A program made the translations under genes and the position numbers. The notes under the pieces were generated by a model that did not search any database, was not told the DNA's origin, and saw nothing but the letters and a program-made list of their open reading frames with translations. From assembly GCA_964019055.1 (NCBI GenBank), contig OZ025224.1, forward strand, positions 2,858,376 to 2,922,375: DNA of 64,000 nt, in the 5' to 3' direction. How positions within the stretch are numbered: position 1 is the first letter of the stretch; each line of letters opens with the position of its first letter. The stretch comes from Anthopleura xanthogrammica (Eukaryota; Cnidaria; Anthozoa; Actiniaria; Actiniidae). Shown one piece after another: positions 1 through 16,120 of the stretch.

Positions 1-300
1 ATCTTAGGGTATTTGTCAGTTGTCAGTTAAATCTTAGGGTATTTGTCAGTTGTCAGTTAAATCTTAGGGTATTTGTCAGTTGTCAGTTAAATCTTAGGGT
101 ATTTGTCAGTTGTCAGTTAAATCTTAGGGTATTTGTCAGTTGTCAGTTAAATCTTAGGGTATTTGTCAGTTGTCAGTTAAATCTTAGGGTATTTGTCAGT
201 TGTCAGTTAAATCTTAGGGTATTTGTCAGTTGTTAGTTAAATCTTAGGGTATTTGTCAGTTGTCAGTTAAATCTTAGGGTATTTGTCAGTTGTCAGTAAA
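1..300. repeat. 30-bp minisatellite, about 10 copies, open at the window's left edge
   Basis: Ten head-to-tail copies of a 30-base unit beginning ATCTTAGGGTATTTGTCAGT. The copies are identical except for one base in the eighth (C to T near 233) and one in the last. The unit holds a single TTAGGG, but the remaining 24 bases show that it is not telomeric repeat. The array begins before the window, so its full length is unknown. It ends abruptly at about 298 in unique sequence upstream of the first esterase gene. Confidence 0.97.
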
Positions 301-600
301 CTCCACTCAGATCGGGCCTGTTACACACCGAGCACGGAGGTAATAAGCAAAAAAGCCATTATACCGCCCCGAGATCCAATTGTTAGACTGTGAACAGTCC
401 CTCTTTTCCCTCCTAACTCAGTCGAGTCGGGTTTTTTCCTGCCTTGGACGCGCGGAGAGTGGGGGCGAGTTTGACTCGGGGAGGATCTGAAAGACAGCAG
501 TGAAAGTGACAATGGTGGTCGCTCGTGTGTTAACGTCTATGCAATATACCTCCAGCCATACGAACGTCTTTAAATTTGTCGGTCTTCAAAAGACGTTTCG

Positions 601-727
601 TCATTTTATATAAATAAAATCGTACAAACGAATGACGTCACAGATCATTGAATACATGCGCATTGCGTGACATCAGTTGGTTTAATCGGCACATGTTTAC
701 TTGTGAACCGTGTATTGAGGTCGCAAA
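601..727 (+). promoter_or_regulatory. Probable core promoter and leader of the first esterase gene (TATA-like and CRE motifs)
   Basis: A TATA-like TATAAATA lies at 609-616 and a perfect palindromic CRE, TGACGTCA, at 633-640, about 90-120 bases before the ATG at 728. The second esterase gene keeps the flanking bases (GTCACAGATCA and a later ACATCAGTTG) but has a broken CRE at the matching place (around 8854-8866). The two paralogues may therefore differ in CREB/ATF response. The transcription start is not visible, and motif function is inferred. Confidence 0.4.
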
Positions 728-3700
728 ATGCATCGTCTTTTGCCTCAGATTGTCGTCATTTTCTGTGGTTTCTACTCGACTTGCTCAGCTAGAGATGATA
801 GTCTTGTTGTAGACACAGCAGCTGGTTCAGTTCAAGGTCGCTTCCAGAATGTAATCCACGGGTTATCTGTGAAGCAGTTTCTTGGTATACCGTACGCAGA
901 ACCTCCAGTCGGTGAGCTAAGATTTACTCATCCACAGCCTGCTAAACCTTGGAATGGAGTTAGAGAGGCTGTGAAATTTGGAGCAATATGTCCACAGTTT
1001 AGCCGGAAGGGTTTGTTGGCCAAGATGGAATCGAATATTGATATCAAAGAAGGTAATGTTTAATTTGGAGCTCCCGATTTTCATCTTTTTCTGCTGCTTC
1101 CAGACAACTTCGAGAAGTCTGGATTTTTGGTTTCCGTCAATTATAACTTTACTAACACCGACGGGAGCCAAAACACGAAATCAGGGCAAGTGCTGTTGTA
1201 GCCTGCTTCCCTTGTCCAGAAAAGTCTGCAATGCATCTTTTAAGATGACTTAAAAGTCATGCCGATTATATCTAGGTCAGAAAAAATAAGCGCTCTTTAA
1301 AAAGGTAGGGTTAGGGTTTTCAGTATTTGTTTTCAGTTAATGTTTAAAAACAAGTACATATATATTTTGCTATCATTATTTTCGTGATAAAATATTATTC
1401 TGGCGATTTGAATATTCAACATGGAGGCAATTCAGGGTCATTTGCGTGACGACATCGCTGTCAGTTTTCAAGGTTGATTGATATGCGATATCCTTTGTTG
1501 CACAGCTTTTGTTTATCACAAGCAACGGTTATGGCGCCATTAAAATTCTTTTGCAAACGAATGCGTTATTACACACAGTACTGCTTCGGCTCTTCAGCTT
1601 TACTCCTTCCGCAAAATCCAGCACGTTAAAGATTTCAAATTGATCAGATTGATGTGTGATTGAGGTAGAAGTACTCTAACTTTCAGTGCTTCCCGATCAA
1701 GCTGCGAAATCATGCATAATTTGCCGTCGCTACAAAATAGGGTTTTGGTAGATGTCAATCAAATTATTTCCATGACATTGTCGTAAACCACGACACCTGC
1801 TTTATATGGAATGGTATAGAAACGCCTTGATTGAAATAAAGATGAAGTACTCCCAGCTGATAGAAGTTGATCGCGTTCTCCGAAAATAATTATCGGTCAA
1901 CTTTTTTTGGTTAGCATTTTCTGAGGACATTAGAAATGCTAATCAAAATACAATGTCGAATTCTAGGTCAATTCTGACGGGCTGACCTTGAGTTCGTTCT
2001 GAAGGTCAACTCAGCTGGTTATTTAGAAAGTGGAAAACGGATACGCATATCAACGACTTCCATCGATAGAAGTTGAAAGTATTTTTGACCATTATAGAAC
2101 TCCAAGACGAAGACTGCCTTGCGTTGAATGTTTACACTCCATCCCAAGCCACATCACAAGACAAGCTTGCCGTTATGGTGTGGGTCCATGGGGGTGGATA
2201 TACAGCTGGTTCCGGATCAGGCCATAACCCTTCATTACTTGTAGCTTACCATGATGTCATTGTAGTAACCATCAACTACCGGCTTGGTGTACTTGGATTC
2301 TTTAATGTTCCAGGCACAGACGTGAAGGGAAATTATGGGATGTACGATCAGGTACTTTATGATACATTTCTTTGTTGTAGTTTGGAATCCTAGAAGAGAG
2401 TGTTCAGGATAGCAGGTTCCTTTACCAACCCAACCAACCCAACCAACCCAACCAACCCAACCAACCCAACCAACCCAACCAACCCAACCAACCCAACCAA
2501 CCCAACCAACCCAACCAACCCAACCAACCCAACCAACCCAACCAACCCAACCAACCCAACCAACCCAACCAACCCAACCAACCCAACCAACCCAACCAAC
2601 CCAACCAACCCAACCAACCCAACCAACCCAACCAACCCAACCAACCCAACCAACCCAACCAACCCAACCAACCCAACCAACCCAACCAACCCAACCAACC
2701 CAACCAACCCAACCAACCCAACCAACCCAACCAACCCAACCAACCCAACCAACCCAACCAACCCAACCAACCCAACCAACCCAACCAACCCAACCAACCC
2801 AACCAACCCAACCAACCCAACCAACCCAACCAACCCAACCAACCCAACCAACCCAACCAACCCAACCAACCCAACCAACCCAACCAACCCAACCAACCCA
2901 ACCAACCCAACCAACCCAACCAACCCAACCAACCCAACCAACCCAACCAACCCAACCAACCCAACCAACCCAACCAACCCAACCAACCCAACCAACCCAA
3001 CCAACCCAACCAACCCAACCAACCCAACCAACCCAACCAACCCAACCAACCCAACCAACCCAACCAACCCAACCAACCCAACCAACCCAACCAACCCAAC
3101 CAACCCAACCAACCCAACCAACCCAACCAACCCAACCAACCCAACCAACCCAACCAACCCAACCAACCCAACCAACCCAACCAACCCAACCAACCCAACC
3201 AACCCAACCAACCCAACCAACCCAACCAACCCAACCAACCCAACCAACCCAACCAACCCAACCAACCCAACCAACCCAACCAACCCAACCAACCCAACCA
3301 ACCCAACCAACCCAACCAACCCAACCAACCCAACCAACCCAACCAACCCAACCAACCCAACCAACCCAACCAACCCAACCAACCCAACCAACCCAACCAA
3401 CCCAACCAACCCAACCAACCCAACCAACCCAACCAACCCAACCAACCCAACCAACCCAACCAACCCAACCAACCCAACCAACCCAACCAACCCAACCAAC
3501 CCAACCAACCCAACCAACCCAACCAACCCAACCAACCCAACCAACCCAACCAACCCAACCAACCCAACCAACCCAACCAACCCAACCAACCCAACCAACC
3601 CAACCAACCCAACCAACCCAACCAACCCAACCAACCCAACCAACCCAACCAACCCAACCAACCCAACCAACCCAACCAACCCAACCAACCCAACCAACCC

Positions 3701-6700
3701 AACCAACCCAACCAACCCAACCAACCCAACCAACCCAACCAACCCAACCAACCCAACCAACCCAACCAACCCAACCAACCCAACCAACCCAACCAACCCA
3801 ACCAACCCAACCAACCCAACCAACCCAACCAACCCAACCAACCCAACCAACCCAACCAACCCAACCAACCCAACCAACCCAACCAACCCAACCAACCCAA
3901 CCAACCCAACCAACCCAACCAACCCAACCAACCCAACCAACCCAACCAACCCAACCAACCCAACCAACCCAACCAACCCAACCAACCCAACCAACCCAAC
4001 CAACCCAACCAACCCAACCAACCCAACCAACCCAACCAACCCAACCAACCCAACCAACCCAACCAACCCAACCAACCCAACCAACCCAACCAACCCAACC
4101 AACCCAACCAACCCAACCAACCCAACCAACCCAACCAACCCAACCAACCCAACCAACCCAACCAACCCAACCAACCCAACCAACCCAACCAACCCAACCA
4201 ACCCAACCAACCCAACCAACCCAACCAACCCAACCAACCCAACCAACCCAACCAACCCAACCAACCCAACCAACCCAACCAACCCAACCAACCCAACCAA
4301 CCCAACCATGTGCTCCGTCATCCCTGCCCTGCAAATCCAAACCCCACGGCTAAGAGGCCTAACTAACACAACTTAATGCATGAGTCAATGTAAACCCGAC
4401 CCCCCCCCCCCCCCTCAGGGTCAGGGAAACTTTCCTCATTTGGTAGCATGCTTTTTACAAATCCCCACCTTGTCCCGGGGTGGGGGGGGGGGGGGGGTCT
4501 GGGTTTACATTGACTCATGCATAACAAACAACCAAACATCCATATCTTGTTTATTTTTTGTTTGTTTATATCTTGTTTATTTATTTTATATCTTGTTTAT
4601 TTTTTCTTCCTCGCAGGTTCTGGCATTGAAATGGGTGCAGCAGAACATTGCAAACTTTGGAGGCGATCCAAACAAAGTTACCATATTTGGTGAGAGTGCT
4701 GGGGGCATGAGCGGCTCTCATCACCTCATCTCCCCCTTGAGTAAAGGTTTGTTCCAGCGTGTCATCGCACAAAGTGGTTCATCTGCATCTCCTTTCACTG
4801 GAGTCACAGTAAAGTCTGATAAACACGCTAAATCTTTTTCCAAGGCCATTGATTGTGATTTTGACGTGGGGTTAATGGATTGTCTTAGAGGCAAGAGGTA
4901 AGACTGAAGTGTTTACTTCTTGTATGTGCTTTTATTGTGCATAGGTATACGTTTTATTGCATGTTGCATGTTGCATGTTGCATGTTGCATGTTGCATGTT
5001 GCATGTTGCATGTTGCATGTTGCATGTTGCATTTCCTGCATGATACGTGTTGCACGTAGCCACCCAAGTTCTTTAAAAAGTCGAACACTATTTGCTCTTG
5101 TATAAACGTTTAATATTACTCGTGCAGAAAACTTAAATTCTGAAGCTTGAAATAGTGTATCATGAGATTGCACGGTGTACCATGCATGGGCATTGACCAC
5201 ATTGCAGGTTGCATGGTGTATGGTCCAAGCTAGTAGTATATGAGTTGACTTTGTTTGATGTGTGGTTCTCTCTTGTGCTATGAGTGGGTTTCTCCAGGTT
5301 CTCCGGTTTCCTTCCTCCTTAAAAAGCAACATGTGAGTCGAGAGTTGGTTGTGTGTATAGAATATTCAAATGTAGTAAAGAGTGGGTTTGGAGGATACAC
5401 AGCCTCACAAGCTTCTAGCTTTAAGCCTACCATTTTTAAAAAAAACAATATACTTATCATTTGTGTTGCATGGTGTTGTATGTGCTTTATCTTCTTCCTT
5501 CGTTTCTTTCATGACTCTTTTGACACTGGGGTTTATTTCTCTGAATAGCTTTCTCAACTTTATTTCAGTTGGTCAGACGTAGTGAACGCTCAGCGCAACA
5601 TGTCTTTTCCTATTGAAATGCATACTCAGCCGATCTGCACAGTTGTCGTCGATGGTGAATTCCTACCTGATGATCCAAGGAAGCTTTTGAAGCAAGGCAA
5701 AATAAACCAAGCTGATGTGATGATGGGAGTGACGGCTAATGAGGGTGCGATTAGGAATATATTGCTTGGAAACTTGAACAAAGATGGTGCTGAACTGAAA
5801 GACCTTGAAAAAGTAGTCAAGGATGGCTTCTTATCGCGTCCAGTTCAAGTCAAGGTCGTTAAGGACGCCATATTGTTTGAATACACTGATCAAAGCGACC
5901 TTGATAACCGCATCAAACACCGACAAGCTATGATGGATCTTGTTAGCGATAACACGTTTTTCGCACCTGCAATCTTCGAAGCCAAAGCCCTGAGCAAAGC
6001 AGACGTACCCGTGTATTTTTACCTGTTTGATCACACTCTACACTTTTCTTTTCTTCCCAAATACGTTGGATCTTTCCATACATTGGATTTGTTTTTCACC
6101 TTCGGAATCCCTATCCATTCGGATGGCTTTAGCGAATTCTTTAAAGCTTTTGTCACGAAATTTTCTGATCTTGAAGTCGGATTGGCCCATTACACCATGA
6201 GATTGTGGACAACCTTTGCTAAACATGGGTGAATATTGATAAATAATAATAATTACGCTTCTTTCTTTCCATCCGGCTTGGATGAACGGTTGGATGGTTG
6301 GAGGGAAGGAAGGAAGAAAGGATGGATGGATGGATGGATGAATGAATGAAGTGGATGAACGGATGGATGGTTGGAGGGAAGGAAGGAAGAAAGGATGGAT
6401 GGATGGATGGATGGATATGGATGAATAGATGGATGGATGGATGGATGGATGGATGGATGGATGGATGGATGGATGGATGGATGGATGGATGGATGGATGG
6501 AGGAGGGATGGATGGATGGATGGAGGGATGGAGGGATGGATGGAAGGATGGATGGATGGATGGATGGATGGATGGATGGATGGATGGAGGGATGGATGGA
6601 AGGATGCAGGAATGGAGGGATGGTGAATGGAGGGAGTTAGGGAGGGATACACATCCATGTATACATACACCCATTCATCCGTTTATCCATCCATCTCCAT

Positions 6701-7030
6701 CTATCCATCCATTTCGTCCGTTACGCTCTCTTACAATTTACATCTATGGCAACTCTTATTTCCTGACGCGCGTCTTAATTTAGCTTTTTTTTCTCTCTCA
6801 GAGACCCTAATGTCGGTGAAACCACTCCCGTAGTCACGTGGCCTCGTTACAACAGCTCAGAACACGTTCATTTACGAATGTCTCTGAACCCCAAAGTGGA
6901 GTATTCTTTTCGTGAGAGAAAGATGGCGTTTTGGAATGAATTCATCCCAAAGCTCGCTGGAGGTGCAGCAGACCAGGAGAGTGAAGACAAAAAGACGAAT
7001 GAGGAGCAACCAGCGAAAGGAGAACTTTGA
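728..7030 (+). CDS. Secreted/ER type-B carboxylesterase (cholinesterase-like), paralogue 1, five exons
   Basis: An alpha/beta-hydrolase of the carboxylesterase/cholinesterase family that hydrolyses ester bonds; the substrate is unknown. Exons are 728-1052, 2098-2351, 4617-4897, 5569-6228 and 6802-7030, joining in frame (phases 1, 0, 2, 2) to 582 aa, a normal family length. Visible features are an N-terminal signal peptide (first ~21 residues), the signature [27 protein letters not shown], the oxyanion-hole HGGGY, the nucleophile elbow GESAGG (Ser), the acid in TANEGA (Glu) and the His in GSFHTLDL, so the triad looks complete. The ATG sits in a good context (CAAAATG). The protein ends AKGEL, a near-miss of a KDEL-type ER signal. 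Intron 2 holds a 1.9-kb satellite, intron 3 a 570-bp insertion and intron 4 a GGAT array. A close tandem paralogue starts at 8985. Confidence 0.92.
2424..4307 (+). repeat. 9-bp satellite array (AACCCAACC) in intron 2 of esterase 1, about 209 copies
   Basis: An uninterrupted run of the 9-mer AACCAACCC, about 1,884 bases, with no substitution that I can see. It starts some 70 bases after the intron 2 donor. Because the unit is 9 bases and has no stop in several frames, it yields long spurious reading frames (NPT, WVG or GLV repeats). The minus strand is GGGTTGGTT repeated, a strong candidate for G-quadruplex formation. The same repeat, longer, occupies the matching intron of the second esterase gene. 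Confidence 0.98.
4376..4522. mobile_element. 147-bp foldback element (MITE) with 22-bp inverted ends and internal C/G runs
   Basis: The ends ATGCATGAGTCAATGTAAAC (left) and their exact reverse complement (right, ending at 4522) form perfect terminal inverted repeats of 22 bases. Just inside them lie a run of about 16 C on the left and about 15 G on the right. It sits in intron 2 of esterase 1. The homologous intron of esterase 2 (around 12,925-12,960) keeps both flanks but lacks the element, so it inserted after the genes duplicated. No clean target duplication can be read, so the superfamily is not assigned. Confidence 0.8.
4921..5490. mobile_element. Insertion of about 555 bp in intron 3 of esterase 1, flanked by a 14-bp direct repeat
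   Basis: Intron 3 is 671 bases here but only 88 in the paralogue. The extra DNA is bounded by TGTATGTGCTTT(T)AT at 4921-4935 and 5477-5490, which resembles a retrotransposition-type target duplication. Inside is a 7-bp microsatellite (4957-5032, GTTGCAT about 11 times). No coding capacity is visible. The origin is inferred from the direct repeat and the empty paralogue. Confidence 0.45.
4957..5032. repeat. (GTTGCAT)n microsatellite
   Basis: About eleven perfect copies of a 7-base unit inside intron 3 of esterase 1. It is absent from the paralogous intron. Confidence 0.95.
6300..6715. repeat. (GGAT)n array followed by a short (ATCC)n block in intron 4 of esterase 1
   Basis: GGAT repeats with GGAGG, GGAAGG and GAAT interruptions run from about 6316 to 6612. 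A degenerate ATCC block follows at about 6667-6713, before the conserved intron end. The two blocks are inverted with respect to each other. The paralogue keeps only the ATCC polarity (14,102-14,335). Reading frames across this DNA (MDGW or HPSI repeats) are not genes. Confidence 0.95.
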
Positions 7031-7249
7031 ATGGCTAAGATAATTTAACACTTGCAATGCAGGGGTTTTCATTTGATGCATTCGACCGTTAGCAATTGAT
7101 GGGGCACTGTAGTCTTCAACTACTTGGTAGCCCGTAGCAGTAGAAATTACCAATTGAAACGATTCAAACGCTCTAAAGTAACCAATTCAAACGCACTAGA
7201 TGATCGCAAATGTTCTGAATTTATTGCTCCAGAATAGTCGATAGTGATT

Positions 7250-7275
7250 AATAAACGTGCAAATATGTGAATAAA
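7250..7275 (+). promoter_or_regulatory. Probable poly(A) signals of esterase 1
   Basis: Two AATAAA hexamers, at 7250-7255 and 7270-7275, lie about 220 bases after the stop codon of esterase 1. They are the first good matches downstream on the plus strand. Confidence 0.5.
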
Positions 7276-7817
7276 TGTAGTTCGAACTGAAATAGATAGA
7301 AATAAACTAATTTAGATTAACAATATGGAGTACTAGCGATTTGTAACACAATCTATAAGGATTCATTCGATACATGGTAAAAATGTTCATTGTTCATGTT
7401 CATCGTACAAATAATCACGCTACTAAAATTAGGAAAATGAATCACTTACTTTGGTGTACGTAGATAGAAAGATTGAATATATTTTTGGGTAGATATATAG
7501 CAGCGTCGAATCGATAGCGTAGAGTTGATTAATTGGCGTCGTAACTAAGCACGCGCTTCTTATGCAATCACTCAAACCTCAATTTAGAATCATCAAATTA
7601 CAGACGTTAATAAGTAGCTAATCACTTAAAATAATCGTGCGGGAGCAACAGGCACTAAGGGTAGCTTCAACCAATATGTTGCTTTGAAAGGTTTGGTGGT
7701 GACTCGGCTATTAGGACACAACATTGTCTGGGGAGGGGAGGGGAGGTTTTGGACTAAAAGTGTATACGTAGGGAGTATCGTTTCACTCCAGAAATGTAAG
7801 AAACGGTGGAAGAGTCC

Positions 7818-8115
7818 ACAGGGAGCCTTTGTTTTCCTATACAATTTCCCTATGGTATCCTACGTGTGGATTTGTGTCAATATAATTTAAATTTTATTGA
7901 CACAAATCCACACGTAGGATAATACCATAAGGGAATTATATAGGAAAACAAAGGCGCGCGAAAAAAATATTTTAGTGCATTTTTTACGGATTTTTTTACT
8001 CGTTCGTATTATAGAGGACATTATCTTGACCACGAATTAAAAAAATTAATTAAACGCGATTTCCCCCCGATTTTATTTTCACCTTTTACTTTTATCTAAA
8101 TTGGGCTCCCTGTGG
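7818..8115. mobile_element. Foldback element, about 298 bp, with 8-bp flanking repeat AAGAGTCC
   Basis: The ends ACAGGGAGCC and GGCTCCCTGTGG are inverted repeats. AAGAGTCC occurs directly outside both ends (7810-7817 and 8116-8123), as expected of an 8-bp hAT-type target duplication. The left part is a long hairpin: 7829-7885 pairs with 7893-7955 around TTTAAATT, with a few mismatches. There is no coding capacity. Confidence 0.65.
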
Positions 8116-8169
8116 AAGAGTCCTCACTTCTACTCTTTTTGTAATTAGTTGAACTATAATCGCCATTTT

Positions 8170-8345
8170 TAAAAGCTGAAGGTGAATTCCTACCTAGGCC
8201 TGATAATCCAAGGAAGTTTTTCGCACCCGCAATCTTCGAGGCGAAAGCCCCGAGTACTGAAAGCAGAAGAACCCGCGTGTATTTTTTACCTGTTTGATCA
8301 CACTCTAAACTTTTCTTCACTCCCCAAATTCGTTAATTTTCGTTA
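8170..8345 (+). pseudogene. Relic of esterase exon 4 between the two esterase genes
   Basis: Two pieces of exon 4 are recognisable. The first is the part encoding [10 protein letters not shown] (GAATTCCTACCT...CCAAGGAAG). It is joined directly, by a deletion of about 240 bases, to the part encoding [12 protein letters not shown] and [12 protein letters not shown]. The join falls at a shared TTTT. Small insertions break the frame, and no other exon of this copy is visible. It shows that the locus once held at least a third esterase copy, or that a partial duplication occurred. Confidence 0.85.
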
Positions 8346-8397
8346 TTTGCTACCTTTCAGGGGCGTTAGTTAAGACATTTTGGCAAGTACGCACGGG

Positions 8398-8700
8398 TCC
8401 CCATGGCCTCAAACACTCCCACCCCAAAAGTAAAGTTTTTTTCTTTCCATATATAAGCAAAAAAAAATTTCTCAAGTACGCACGTTGTATTTGCGTAAAG
8501 GAAGCTACACCATGCCTTTAAGGGTGTTGAAACGAAAAACTAACAAAAATGTTTTGAAATTTGGTACCATTTAGGGTTGAAACTTGCGATTGTCATGAGT
8601 CTTATATGACTACGAGAAAGAGAATCTTGGTACTTTTTAGGGGTTATTTTCAAAATTTCCGGCGAGCATCCCCGCCCCTCTATATATAGGAGTCCCCCGC
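8398..8700. mobile_element. Diverged relative of the 57,576/63,369 MITE family
   Basis: The right part (about 8628-8697: GGTACTTTTTAGGGGTTATT, then TTTCCGGCGAGCATCCCCG and GGAGTCCCCC) matches the right end of the intact elements at 57,576 and 63,369, with many substitutions. The left end is too diverged to define, and no target duplication can be read. Confidence 0.5.
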
Positions 8701-8739
8701 CCAGTACTATTACTCTACTGCTACCCTACTATTTAAGGT

Positions 8740-8820
8740 TAGCCTGCGTAGCGGCGCATTTTGGGGGGGGGGGGGGGGGGGGGGGGGGGTGGGGGAAGGG
8801 AGACTGGGTTACGCAGGCTA
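8740..8820. mobile_element. 81-bp micro-MITE with a long G run, 8-bp target duplication TTTAAGGT
   Basis: The ends TAGCCTGCGTAGC and GTTACGCAGGCTA are 13-bp inverted repeats with one mismatch. TTTAAGGT flanks both sides (8732-8739 and 8821-8828). The interior is almost entirely a run of about 27 G. It lies 165 bases upstream of the esterase 2 start codon, in the promoter region. The 8-bp duplication points to a hAT-type mobiliser. Confidence 0.8.
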
Positions 8821-8984
8821 TTTAAGGTCGGTATTAGTTGTCTAACAGACGGATGTCGCGGTCACAGATCACTAAACTAGTTGATCAACATCAGTTGATT
8901 TGAATATTAATTAGCATTTGATATTCGTTAAGACAAGTCTTAATTTATCTGTAGCTAGCTTTTATACTACAACACGATCGCAAA

Positions 8985-14581
<5,597 letters not shown>

Positions 14582-14727
14582 TAGCTGGAGGTGCAGCAGA
14601 CCAGGAGAGTGGAGACAAAAACACGAATGAGGATCAACCAGCGAAAGAAGAACTTTGATCGGCTAAAATAGATGAAGCACCGTTGCAGTACCGAGGGAAG
14701 CAATATATTACATTGGGGCACGGTGGG

Positions 14728-14850
14728 AGGAAAACCGGAGAACCCGGAGAAAAACCCTCGAAGCACAGGAGAGAACCAACTAGAAACTCTACTCACATAC
14801 GACACCAAGCTGGGCCGGGATTTTGCAAAATTTTGTGCTGGGAAACTTAG
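14728..14850 (-). mobile_element. SINE fragment, reverse orientation
   Basis: GGAAAACCGGAGAACCCGG and AAACCCTCGAAGC match, on the opposite strand, the body of the tRNA-derived SINE seen at 43,499 and 58,728 (GGTTTTCTCCGGGTTCTCC). The head with the A and B boxes is not visible here. Confidence 0.55.
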
Positions 14851-15077
14851 TAGGAACTTCTTAGTCAGGACCCTCTAGCTAGACTGTGCACAGAAGTGGA
14901 AACACATATACATCATCAATTTTAAACTGTGATTTGTAATCATCATTGTGACGAAATCGCTATTTCTAAAAGCTGAAATACTGAGTTTAAACGATTTAAA
15001 AAAGTACTGGTATTTAATGAATGATGATGTCACATGACGTCACGTGCAATAACAATCTTACCACGGGAAGAATAATG

Positions 15078-15386
15078 GAATACGAAGAGAAGAGAAGAGA
15101 AGAGAAGAGAAGAGCTAGAAAAGAAGAAAAATAAATGAAAAATAATTACGATGCCGGAGAGAGCCATGTAGATGAGATGAGAATGAGAATGAGAATGCTT
15201 AAAAAAAAAAAAAAAAAAAAAAATTGAAAGAAAATGAGTAGGGAAAAGGAGAATGTATCGAACAGGAAAAGGGAAAAATTGAAAATATAAGCAGATTCAG
15301 CTGGGAATTGCTTCTTGGCCTCTCCTCTCCTCTCCTCTCCTCTCCTCTCCTCTCCTCTCCTCTCCTCTCCTCTCCTCTCCTCTCTA
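15078..15386. repeat. Microsatellites: (AGAGA)n, A run, (TCCTC)n
   Basis: AAGAG repeats at about 15,078-15,117, an A run of about 23 at 15,200-15,222 and a perfect (TCCTC)n at about 15,318-15,385. The first and last are inverted relative to each other. A CRE-like TGACGTCA lies just upstream at 15,035-15,042 with no gene in obvious range. An AATAAA at 15,130 could serve esterase 2. Confidence 0.9.
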
Positions 15387-15389
15387 AAA

Positions 15390-16120
15390 GTCCAATACTG
15401 GTTTCACGTCTCATGCATATCCGGAGATCAAGTGCAGAAAGCCGAACCCACATCCTCTTGCGTGACTTTGGGAAAATGTCATTGTATCCTGACTAATTGA
15501 TATTTTGATAGCATTTACACGCTGTCTCTAGTTAGTTTTTCACTCTGCATGCGATTCTAGCGATCGATATAGTGAATAATAGGGCCAATATCAATGAAAA
15601 TCCAAGATATTTGAGAAAATAAATTGGGTTTAATGATTTATGAGGAATTTGCATAGGGTTGGTCTTGCTGGGCTTGTGGCGGTGAATATCATGTTAATCA
15701 AATCAGCTCATAATCGCTCTACACGAAACTAAAATACCGTGCAATTGCAAAAATACTTGGAGAGGGAGAATGGATGAACATGCAGCCGATAGATTATTTA
15801 TTTGTTTATTTATTTTTTCCGTCAAATGTTTTAATTCAAAAGTAAATAAATAACTTTTCCAAACAAAACATGTTTAGTTTTATAGGTTCGTGCATCGCAA
15901 ACGTGATCAATGAAGATCAACATATAAAACCAACCAATCACATTCAACAAAACAGGTCATGTGATCACTAGGTCAACACTACTGGCTTCGAACGTTTCGA
16001 GTAAAAAACATGGCGACGGTGTCGAAAATTCTCTCGATTTTTCTTTATTTTGACTAGGATTTTGTACCAAAAATGGGCTAAACACAATGATACGATGCCT
16101 GGTTAGGCTTTGGAGTGGTA
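15390..16120. other. Intergenic region and presumed promoter/leader of the six-PH-domain gene
   Basis: AT-rich unique sequence with no convincing gene. The last 150 bases before the ATG at 16,121 contain no clear TATA box. No repeat or RNA gene was recognised. Confidence 0.4.

Noticed and set aside
1..300. CRISPR-like or telomeric array
   Set aside because: There are no spacers; the 30-base unit is directly tandem. TTAGGG occurs once per unit inside a longer non-telomeric sequence, so it is a minisatellite.
2235..4376. Reading frames of 620-700 aa on both strands (NPT, WVG, GLV, GWL repeats)
   Set aside because: They are translations of a 9-base satellite without stops. They lie within an intron and overlap each other in several frames, so they are not proteins.
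6038..6783. Overlapping HPSI/MDGW repeat frames up to 210 aa
   Set aside because: GGAT/ATCC microsatellite read in different frames. The only real coding here is esterase exon 4, ending at 6,228.
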